A DNA stretch of 10,525 bases, taken from positions 1 through 10,525 of the forward strand of contig JBOGZD010000098.1 of NCBI GenBank assembly GCA_050697155.1, in the 5' to 3' direction. This DNA comes from JBOGZD01 sp050697155. GTDB taxonomy: Bacteria > Actinomycetota > Thermoleophilia > Solirubrobacterales > 70-9. Every line of letters begins with the position of its first letter. Positions within the stretch are counted from its first letter, which is position 1. The position numbers and the translations under genes are program-made. Shown here in pieces: positions 1 through 4,762 of this stretch. Below the pieces are notes generated by a model. The model searched no databases and was not told the origin of the DNA. It worked only from the letters and a program-made list of their open reading frames with translations.

Positions 1-214
1 CTCCTGCGGTGGGCGTGCCGACGAAGACCGTGTCCGCGCCTTCCTCCTCGCCCCCTCCCCCGGGCAGTCCCTCGAATGCGACGTAGGTGGCGAGGGCAAT
101 GAAGACGATCACGGCGCCGGCGATCAGCGCGGCGGTCGCGGTGCCGCCGGCGAGGAAGACGCGCAGGTTGACCCGCCTGGCGGCGCTGGGTTGGCTGTCG
201 GCGATCGCGTTCAT
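1..214 (-). CDS. Small single-pass membrane protein, partial (5' end only)
   Basis: An open frame runs leftward from ATG at 214-212 and leaves the window. The visible 71 residues have a short polar N-terminus with three Arg (residues 13, 14, 18), one hydrophobic segment at about residues 19-47, then a Gly/Glu-rich linker (GGGGEEEG) leading outside. The positive-inside rule gives N-in, C-out. This layout suits a membrane-anchored extracytoplasmic protein; the C-terminal domain that would name it is missing. ATG 214 has no Shine-Dalgarno sequence. It is preceded by the repeated leader element (267-215), whose 11-codon ORF overlaps this ATG as ATGA, so translation is probably coupled. In-frame codons upstream contain no ATG or GTG before a stop at 319-317, which supports this start. 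The function is unknown. Confidence 0.6.
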   Translation of the reverse strand, partial: MNAIADSQPSAARRVNLRVFLAGGTATAALIAGAVIVFIALATYVAFEGLPGGGGEEEGADTVFVGTPTAG

Positions 215-246
215 AGGAACTGGCTCGCGCTTCGCATCACAATCAT
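211..246 (-). CDS. 11-codon leader ORF (copy A) coupled to the left-edge gene
   Basis: ATG at 246-244 opens an ORF reading MIVMRSASQFL and ends in TGA at 213-211. The TGA overlaps the ATG of the downstream gene by the tetranucleotide ATGA. A GGAG lies at 259-256, 9 nt before this ATG, whereas the downstream ATG has none. Copy B at 4500-4535 has the same length, the same GGAG spacing, the same ATGA overlap and a related peptide (MVVVRSAIHLR). The sequence alone does not show that it is translated; the conserved arrangement is the evidence. Confidence 0.4.
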   Translation of the reverse strand: MIVMRSASQFL

Positions 247-267
247 TCAAATCTGCTCCGCGCTCAC
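215..267 (-). promoter_or_regulatory. Repeated 5' leader element, copy A (possible structured RNA)
   Basis: This is the minus-strand partner of copy B (4479-4531). The two agree at 44 of 53 positions by my alignment, and at 33 of 37 in the core (263-227). The core can fold as GCGC/GCGC, then a GGA/GAA internal loop that could form sheared G-A pairs, then GCA/UGC, then AUU-UGAAU-GAU. In copy B the top stem is ACC-UGAAU-GGU, so one C-G pair becomes U-A and one becomes U-G. Exactly 12 nt separate the core from the gene ATG in both copies. A conserved N-terminal peptide is an alternative reading of this region, but here no ATG or GTG opens that frame. Confidence 0.5.
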
Positions 268-329
268 GGGCAAAGCCTGTGACTGCATGCTGCGCCCAAT
301 TCGGGCAGGTACCTCTTCATCGGCACATG

Positions 330-361
330 GATGGTGGCGCTTTAGCGCTCGGCGCGCGCCG
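330..361 (-). terminator. Candidate terminator region after the M23 gene
   Basis: Downstream of the M23 stop (382-380) are a 12-bp palindrome CGGCGCGCGCCG (350-361) and a small GCGC-TTTA-GCGC hairpin (337-348). Neither is followed by a clear U-tract on the minus strand, so rho-independent function is weak. It could equally be ordinary GC-rich sequence. Confidence 0.22.
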
Positions 362-379
362 CCGGCTGGCCGCTCGTGG

Positions 380-1525
380 CTAGAGGTAGCCCAGCGGGTC
401 GACGGGTGAGCCGTTCACCCGGATCTCGAAGTGCAGGTGGTCGCCGAAGCAGCTGCCGGTGCAGCCGACGTAGCCGATCACGTCGCCCTGGCCGACGCTG
501 CCGGAGGTGATCGCGAAGCTCGACTGGTGCGCGTAGCAGGACGACAGCCCGCCGCCGTGATCGATGCAGGTGTAGTTGCCGTAGCCGCCGTAGGGAGCAG
601 CGAGCGCGATCGAGCCCGACTTCGCGGCGCGAATCGGGGTCCCCGCCGGCACCGCGATGTCGACCCCCGCGTGCAGGCGCCCCCAGCGCATCCCGTAGGG
701 CGAGGTGACCGGCCCGTTGACGGGCCAGATGAACCCCGAGGCGCTCTCGCCCTGGACCGGGCCGGCCGGGAGGGGCGCCGTTGACGAGGACGACCGAAGC
801 TGGGCCTGGATCTCGCCCTCGAGGTTGCCGATATCGCCCTCCAGCCGCTTGATCCCGACCCGCACCTGGTCGAGCGCCGAAGCCTTGCGGTCGCGCACCG
901 CGGCCAGCTCGGCCTCGCGGGCCTCGAGCTGGACCCGGGTGCGCTCGAGCTCCGCCTCCTTGGCGGCGATCTCGTCGCGGGCGACCTCGATCCGCGCGAC
1001 CGTGTCGCGGGTCTCGTTGCGCAGCCCGCGCACGCGGTCGACCACGGCCGCGTCCTGCTCCTCGATCCGGCGCAGGTACTCGTAGCGCTCGATCAGGTCG
1101 TCGAAGCCCTCGGAGTTGAGGATCACGGTGAGCACGTCGGGCTCGTCGGACTTGTAGATCGCGACCAGGCGCTCGCGCAGCGCGCGCAGCGAGCGCTCGA
1201 GGCGGTCGCGGAGGATCGCCAGCTGCTCCCTCTCGCGCCGCAGACGAGCCTCGACCCGGCGCAGCTCTGCCTCGACGATCGCCTCGCGGTTGCGCAGCAC
1301 GGCCACCTCGCCGGCCAACTGCGCAACGCGGTCGGAGTAGTGGGCGAGCTCGGTCGACAGCACCCCCTCCTGGTCCTCGGCGCGGTCGAGCTCGGTGCGC
1401 TTGGCGTCGAGCTGCGACTGGACGTCCTGGGCGCCGGCGCCGCCGACCGCGGCCAGCGCGACGATCGCGGCCAGCGCGGCGGCAGGCGCGAGCAACGCCA
1501 GGGGGCGGGTGACGACCTGGGCCAA
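380..1525 (-). CDS. Secreted coiled-coil M23 (LytM-type) peptidoglycan endopeptidase
   Basis: This 381-residue exported protein is predicted to cleave peptidoglycan cross-links or to activate amidases in the cell wall, as EnvC-like proteins do. Residues 1-32 form a signal peptide (Ala-rich, ending near AGAQD). Residues 35-243 are a long Glu/Arg heptad coiled coil. They include the segment LTVILNSEGFDDLIERYEYL, typical of the hairpin in EnvC and RipA-type hydrolases. A Ser/Pro linker (244-262) leads to the M23 domain (265-381). Zinc ligands are H285 and D289 (HAGVD) and H365; H333 (YAH) and H363 (HLHFE) are the catalytic histidines. All are present, so it should be an active enzyme and not a degenerate EnvC. 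C320, C330, C355 and C359 could form disulfides. The TTG start at 1525 gives a complete signal peptide, and no ATG or GTG lies just upstream. No Shine-Dalgarno is evident. The family call is firm; the exact bond cleaved is not known. Confidence 0.93.
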   Translation of the reverse strand: MAQVVTRPLALLAPAAALAAIVALAAVGGAGAQDVQSQLDAKRTELDRAEDQEGVLSTELAHYSDRVAQLAGEVAVLRNREAIVEAELRRVEARLRREREQLAILRDRLERSLRALRERLVAIYKSDEPDVLTVILNSEGFDDLIERYEYLRRIEEQDAAVVDRVRGLRNETRDTVARIEVARDEIAAKEAELERTRVQLEAREAELAAVRDRKASALDQVRVGIKRLEGDIGNLEGEIQAQLRSSSSTAPLPAGPVQGESASGFIWPVNGPVTSPYGMRWGRLHAGVDIAVPAGTPIRAAKSGSIALAAPYGGYGNYTCIDHGGGLSSCYAHQSSFAITSGSVGQGDVIGYVGCTGSCFGDHLHFEIRVNGSPVDPLGYL

Positions 1526-1559
1526 GGCGCGGCGCAGCGTAGCAGCGGAGGGCCGTTTG

Positions 1560-1582
1560 TAAGCAGGTCTTAACAGTGCTTA
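1560..1582. promoter_or_regulatory. Inverted repeat upstream of the M23 gene
   Basis: TAAGCA (1560-1565) and TGCTTA (1577-1582) are perfect 6-bp arms around an 11-nt AT-richer centre containing TTAA. It lies 35-57 nt before the TTG start of the M23 gene, where its promoter should be, and is locally much less GC-rich than its surroundings. A repressor or activator site is plausible. No clear -35/-10 pair is visible. Confidence 0.3.
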
Positions 1583-1583
1583 T

Positions 1584-1601
1584 GGGCGCTGCAATGCGCC
1601 C
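1584..1601 (-). terminator. Hairpin after the acyl-CoA dehydrogenase gene
   Basis: GGGCGC (1584-1589) and GCGCCC (1596-1601) form a 6-bp all-GC stem with a 6-nt loop, 41 nt beyond the dehydrogenase stop. No U-tract follows. It may end the dehydrogenase transcript before the M23 promoter region. Confidence 0.3.
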
Positions 1602-1641
1602 TGCAGAGCCACCCGAGGCTTGGCGCCCCGCGGCTTAGCGC

Positions 1642-2949
1642 TTAGGCGGGCGCGGCGGCGGCCGGCTCGCTCGCCTCGGCGGCGATCGCCGCGGCCTCGA
1701 TCAGCCGCTCGCGGTACTCGGCCACCTGCATCCGCGAGATCACCAGCCGCTGGATCTCCGCGGTCCCCTCGAAGAGCTCGTAGATCTTGGCGTCGCGGAA
1801 CCACTTCTCGAGCGGGCAGTCGCGGGTGTAGGCGAACGGGCCGACCAGATCGATCAGCTTCTGCGTCGTCGACACCGCCACCTGGCCCCCCTTGAGCTTC
1901 GACATCGACCCCTGGCCGCCGGTGAGCGGGATTCCCTGGCGGCCCATCCAGGCGGCCCGCTGGACCAGCAGGCGGGCGGCCTCGATCTCGGTGGCGACCT
2001 GGGCCAGCACCTGCTGGTTGCCCTGGCGCTCGAGCGCGGGTCGGCCGGCGGTCGAGCTCTCGTCGAGCGCGCCGTCAAACGGACCGCCGTTCCCGCCGCC
2101 GTTGCCGAGGCACTCGAGAGTCCACTCGTAGGCTGCCTGGGCGATCCCGAGCGCCGAGGCGCCGACCACAGGGCGCGTCAGCTCGAAAGTCGCGAGCGCG
2201 TTCGAGGCGCGGCCCGAGGACTCGCCGGTTCGGGCGCGCTCGAGCTTGCGCTCGAGCTTCTCCATCCCGCCGAGCAGGTTGTCCACGGGGATCCGGCAGT
2301 CCTCGAGGATCACCTCGGCGGTGTGCGACGCGCGGATGCCGATCTTGTTCTCCTTCTTGCCCTGGCGCAGCCCCGGGGCTCCCTTCGGGATCACGAACGA
2401 GGCCTGGCCGCGATGCCCGAGCTCGGGGTCGACGGAGGCGACGACGACGTGGACGTCGGCGATCCCGCCGTTGGTGATGAAGACCTTGGTCCCGTTCAGC
2501 ACCCACTCGTCGCCGTCGCGCTTCGCCGTCGTCCGCAGGCTCTTCACGTCGGAGCCCGCCTGCGGCTCGGTGACCGCGTAGGCGCCGAGCTTGACCTCGT
2601 CGCCGACGCCGAAGCACTCGGGCACCCACCGGGCGATCTGCTCCGGCGTGCCGGAGGCGGCGAGGCCGGCGGCGGCGAGCTGCGAGCCCGAGATCGCAAG
2701 CGCGATCCCGGCGCAGCCCCAGTGCAGCTCCTCGCCGTAGATGATCGCGAACTGGCCGTCCGGGTCACTGCCGACGCGCTGGAGGAGCTCGACTCCGTGC
2801 AGCCCCCACTCGCGCGCCTCCTGCATTACCTCCCACGGCGTCGACTCGGCGGCGTCGTGCTCGGCGGCGACCGGCCTGATCACCTCGCGGGCGAAGCGGC
2901 GGCAGTGGGCCTTGAACTCGAGTTGCTCGGCGTTGAGTGCGAAATCCAT
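1642..2949 (-). CDS. Acyl-CoA dehydrogenase family protein (FAD)
   Basis: The protein is a predicted flavoprotein that oxidises an acyl-CoA to the trans-2-enoyl-CoA, the first step of fatty-acid or branched-acyl beta-oxidation in the cytosol. It has 435 residues. The N-terminal helical domain is at about 5-118, the beta domain at about 119-227 with the FAD/substrate motif AVTEPQAGSD (125-134), and the C-terminal helical domain carries ELFEGTAEIQR with E394 in the catalytic-base position of medium-chain enzymes (the YEGT glutamate). It is longer than the usual 380 or so residues. There is a charged insert at about 229-250, and a Gly/Asn-rich stretch (GNGGGNGGP, 282-290) with a Ser/Thr/Pro linker to 312 replaces the usual R-x-x-FG segment. 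It ends in an Ala-rich tail. AGGAGG (2963-2958) lies 8 nt before ATG 2949, so the start is secure. The operator at 2998-3013 suggests TetR-type control. Substrate chain length cannot be told. Confidence 0.92.
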   Translation of the reverse strand: MDFALNAEQLEFKAHCRRFAREVIRPVAAEHDAAESTPWEVMQEAREWGLHGVELLQRVGSDPDGQFAIIYGEELHWGCAGIALAISGSQLAAAGLAASGTPEQIARWVPECFGVGDEVKLGAYAVTEPQAGSDVKSLRTTAKRDGDEWVLNGTKVFITNGGIADVHVVVASVDPELGHRGQASFVIPKGAPGLRQGKKENKIGIRASHTAEVILEDCRIPVDNLLGGMEKLERKLERARTGESSGRASNALATFELTRPVVGASALGIAQAAYEWTLECLGNGGGNGGPFDGALDESSTAGRPALERQGNQQVLAQVATEIEAARLLVQRAAWMGRQGIPLTGGQGSMSKLKGGQVAVSTTQKLIDLVGPFAYTRDCPLEKWFRDAKIYELFEGTAEIQRLVISRMQVAEYRERLIEAAAIAAEASEPAAAAPA

Positions 2950-2957
2950 CCGGTGGA

Positions 2958-2963
2958 CCTCCT
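2958..2963 (-). promoter_or_regulatory. Strong ribosome binding site of the acyl-CoA dehydrogenase
   Basis: AGGAGG on the minus strand lies 8 nt before ATG 2949. It is a full consensus match and fixes the start. Several other genes in the window have none. Confidence 0.85.
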
Positions 2964-2980
2964 CGGGCGCTGCCGGGACC

Positions 2981-2993
2981 GTGGTCCGACCAC
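2981..2993. promoter_or_regulatory. Second palindrome in the acyl-CoA dehydrogenase leader
   Basis: GTGGTC-C-GACCAC is a perfect 6-bp inverted repeat around one base, 32-44 nt before the dehydrogenase ATG and 4 nt from the TTGACT operator. It could be a second repressor site or half of a composite one. No matching copy was seen in front of the thiolase. Confidence 0.3.
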
Positions 2994-2997
2994 CCGA

Positions 2998-3013
2998 TTG
3001 ACTGGTCAGTCAA
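2998..3013. promoter_or_regulatory. TetR-type operator, site 1 (TTGACT-N4-AGTCAA)
   Basis: TTGACTGGTCAGTCAA has perfect 7-bp arms around GT. It lies 49-64 nt before the acyl-CoA dehydrogenase ATG, where a promoter is expected. TetR-family regulators of acyl-CoA catabolism typically bind short palindromes of this type. The same architecture occurs before the thiolase (9169-9184). On the minus strand both sites continue with a similar tail, AGTCAA-N2-GGGT. The cognate repressor is not in the window. Confidence 0.6.
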
Positions 3014-3072
3014 ACAATCCGAGGCAAGGATATACGGCGCGGAGGCGGAGGGCGCCACCTCCGAGTCGCCGC

Positions 3073-3113
3073 TGGGTGCGATCCGACTGCCCATGGGATC
3101 CGGATGGCACCCA
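3073..3113. promoter_or_regulatory. Long hairpin between divergent genes
   Basis: The left arm at 3073-3085 and right arm at 3101-3113 pair over 12 bp with one G-G mismatch (TGGGTGC and ATCCG against CGGAT and GCACCCA). The 15-nt loop contains the palindrome CCCATGGG. It ends 46 nt before the ATG of the cell-wall-binding-like gene, so it may sit in that gene's 5' UTR, or be a DNA operator or a terminator for antisense transcription. Confidence 0.4.
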
Positions 3114-3159
3114 CCGTTGTGATCTGTGCGCGCATCTGCGGCGCGCCAGTCGTGTTCTA

Positions 3160-4482
3160 ATGCCCGCCGTGCTCCGCCGCCTGCGCACCATGCTCAGCCG
3201 CCTGCGCTCGATCCCGCGCAGCATCCGCTACTTCTTCGCCGACCTCTGGCACTGGCTCTGGAGTCATCGGCTGGTGCTCACCGCGGTCGTCCTGGTCCTG
3301 GTCGGCGCCGCCGGCGCGGGCGCCTACCTGATCGTCGAGCGCGATGGCGACGAGGGCCCGGCCGCAGGCGCACCGGCGCCCGACGTCATCGTCGGTCAGG
3401 TCGCTGCGCCGGACGATGCCGCCGACGAGCTCGAGACCGAGGACCTCGGATTCCCCGCCTTCGCGACCAAGAACACGACCCGGGTCGGCGGACCCGACCC
3501 GGCTTCCAACGCGGCCGGCGTCGCACTCGCGGTCGACCCCGCCACCGGTGGCGTCGGCGGGCCCGACGCGGTCACCCTCGTCGATGCCGGCGAGTGGCAG
3601 GCGGGGATCGCGGCCGCGTCGCTGGCCGCGGACCCTGTGGGAGCCCCGATCCTGCTCACCGACGGCGGCGAGGTGCCGGCGCTGACCGCGAACGCGCTCC
3701 GCGCGCTCGCGCCAGCGGGCAGCGCCGAGACGGACGGCACTCAGCTGTTCGCGGTCGGCGCCGCCCCGGCACCCGACGGCTACGACTCGCTCCAGCTGCA
3801 CGGGGAGAACCCGGCGGAGATCGCGAGCGAGATCGACCGGCTGCGCCAGCGGCTTGACGGGGACCCCGAGCACGTCCTGGTCGCCAGCGCCGACGAGCCG
3901 GGGCTTGCGATGCCGGCGGCCGGATGGGCCGCCCGCTCTGGAGACCCGGTGCTGTTCGCCCGCCGCGACACGCTCCCGGACGCCACCCGCGAGGCGTTGC
4001 GGGAGCACAAGGGCGCTCCCGTCTACGTGCTCGGCCCGGAGTCGGCGATCTCGGCCAGGACGCTGCGCGAGATCGAGAAGGTCGCCCCCAACGCGCTGCG
4101 GCTGGGCGAGGACGAGCCGACCGCCAACTCGATCGCCTTCGCCCGCTACGCCGACGGCACGTTCGGCTGGAACATCAACGACCCTGGGCACGGGTTCGTG
4201 ATCCTGAATGCGCGCCTGCCGATCGACGCCGCGGCCGCCGCGCCGCTGTCGGCCAGCGGCACCTGGGGGACCCAGCTCGTGGTCGAGGACGGCTCCGCGG
4301 TCCCGGCGGAGCTGCGCGGCTACCTGCTCGACCTCAAGCCCGGCTACGACGACGACCCGACCCGCGCCGTCTACAACCACGTCTGGCTGATCGGCGACCA
4401 GGAGACGCTCTCGGTCGACTTCCAGGCGCAGATCGACGAGCTGGCCGAGGTGACGCAGGTAACGTCCGGTGGGGGACGATGA
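3160..4482 (+). CDS. Membrane-anchored cell-wall-binding-repeat (CWB2)-like protein
   Basis: This is a 440-residue protein, probably an extracytoplasmic envelope protein. The N-terminus (1-37) is Arg-rich and amphipathic, one transmembrane helix spans about 38-59 (LVLTAVVLVLVG), and a Pro/Ala/Asp linker reaches about residue 95. The ectodomain resembles two to three degenerate cell wall binding repeat 2 units. NTTRVGGPDPASNAA (105-119) matches the repeat's R-x-x-G-x-x-R-x-x-T-A opening. AGIAAASLAADPVGAPILLTD (148-168) matches the family's DALaaaplA...PILLt core. APVYVLGPESAIS (286-298) matches v-yilGG-..avs. A second unit at about 310-415 includes NALRLGEDEPTANSIAFA and HVWLIGDQ. The ATG at 3160 gives a complete cytoplasmic segment; no Shine-Dalgarno is visible. 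The stop TGA overlaps the start of leader element copy B (ATGA at 4479-4482). The CWB2 assignment is motif-based and moderate; the ligand is unknown. Confidence 0.75.
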   Translation: MPAVLRRLRTMLSRLRSIPRSIRYFFADLWHWLWSHRLVLTAVVLVLVGAAGAGAYLIVERDGDEGPAAGAPAPDVIVGQVAAPDDAADELETEDLGFPAFATKNTTRVGGPDPASNAAGVALAVDPATGGVGGPDAVTLVDAGEWQAGIAAASLAADPVGAPILLTDGGEVPALTANALRALAPAGSAETDGTQLFAVGAAPAPDGYDSLQLHGENPAEIASEIDRLRQRLDGDPEHVLVASADEPGLAMPAAGWAARSGDPVLFARRDTLPDATREALREHKGAPVYVLGPESAISARTLREIEKVAPNALRLGEDEPTANSIAFARYADGTFGWNINDPGHGFVILNARLPIDAAAAAPLSASGTWGTQLVVEDGSAVPAELRGYLLDLKPGYDDDPTRAVYNHVWLIGDQETLSVDFQAQIDELAEVTQVTSGGGR

Positions 4483-4531
4483 GCGCGGAGCAGACCTGAA
4501 TGGTTGTGGTGCGAAGCGCGATCCATTTGCG
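4479..4531 (+). promoter_or_regulatory. Repeated 5' leader element, copy B (possible structured RNA)
   Basis: This is the plus-strand partner of 267-215. The core at 4483-4519 can fold as GCGC (4483-4486) with GCGC (4516-4519), a GGA/GAA internal loop, GCA/UGC, and ACC-UGAAU-GGU on top. GGAG (4487-4490) is 9 nt before the leader ATG at 4500. If the lower stem forms, that ribosome binding site falls in the GGA/GAA loop, so folding could gate translation. The gene ATG at 4532 has no Shine-Dalgarno of its own. A further start-stop pair, ATG 4479 to TGA 4499 (MSAEQT), abuts the leader ATG; copy A has the equivalent GTG frame (MSAEQI). Confidence 0.5.
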
Positions 4532-4535
4532 ATGA
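4500..4535 (+). CDS. 11-codon leader ORF (copy B) coupled to the 76-residue gene
   Basis: ATG 4500 opens MVVVRSAIHLR and ends in TGA 4533-4535, overlapping ATG 4532 as ATGA. GGAG at 4487-4490 is at usual Shine-Dalgarno distance. Ribosomes ending here would be placed on the downstream ATG. Copy A has the same length, spacing and overlap. The peptide itself changes at several positions, so position and length seem to matter more than its sequence. Confidence 0.42.
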   Translation: MVVVRSAIHLR

Positions 4536-4762
4536 GCGCGGAGGCCGAACGACCCGACCGGCTGAGCGGCCGCGAGATCACGGTCGAGGACATCCGCGCC
4601 CTGGCCGGCCCCTCGACGCCCCATTTCGCGCTGCAGATCCGCAACCGGATCGCCCGCCTGATCGAGCCGCTGGCGGCCGACGACCCGGCGCGGGCAGAGG
4701 GCGAGCGCCAGATCGAGCGCCTGACCGAGCTCGCAGGCCACTCGGGGGAGCCCCGCGGGTGA
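4532..4762 (+). CDS. Small helical hypothetical protein (76 aa)
   Basis: I do not recognise the family. The 76 residues read as a short charged N-terminus (MSAEAERPDRLSGREI), a predicted helix-turn region with STPHFALQIRNRIARLIEPL (about 30-48), and a second amphipathic helix at about 53-70 rich in Glu/Arg. It is soluble, with no signal or membrane segment. The Pro-His-Phe-x-x-Gln-x-Arg-Asn-Arg stretch is the most distinctive part and a good search handle. An upstream GTG at 4469 in the same frame would add 21 residues and overlap the preceding gene by 14 bp, reading straight through the leader element. ATG 4532 is preferred because the equivalent extension in copy A has no ATG or GTG start. 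The gene overlaps the methyltransferase as GTGA (4759-4762), so the two are translationally coupled and may act together. Confidence 0.7.
   Translation: MSAEAERPDRLSGREITVEDIRALAGPSTPHFALQIRNRIARLIEPLAADDPARAEGERQIERLTELAGHSGEPRG

Larger units (their letters stand above)
4477..4543 (+). repeat. 14-bp direct repeat bracketing leader element copy B
   Basis: CGATGAGCGCGGAG occurs at 4477-4490 and again at 4530-4543, 53 nt apart. The first spans the stop of the cell-wall-binding-like gene and the beginning of the element; the second contains the ATG of the 76-residue gene. The arrangement is what a short tandem duplication or an insertion with flanking repeats would leave. Confidence 0.6.

Noticed and set aside
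87..383. Plus-strand 98-codon frame at the left edge
   Set aside because: It overlaps the minus-strand membrane protein start and the leader element, with Arg/Ala-rich shadow composition.
2323..3159. Upstream extension of the cell-wall-binding-like gene to 719 codons
   Set aside because: The extra part is antisense to the acyl-CoA dehydrogenase and its promoter; ATG 3160 gives a normal cytoplasmic segment and membrane anchor.
4469..4531. GTG 4469 as start of the small protein, making the leader element an N-terminal peptide
   Set aside because: This is possible, and two differences between element copies are silent in this frame, but copy A has no ATG or GTG to open the equivalent frame. 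The conserved leader ORF with ATGA overlap fits both copies better. Kept as an alternative only.
3157..4644. Minus-strand open frame of 495 codons
   Set aside because: It is antisense to the cell-wall-binding-like gene, which has a transmembrane anchor and recognisable repeats; the antisense product is Arg/Gly/Val-biased without motifs.
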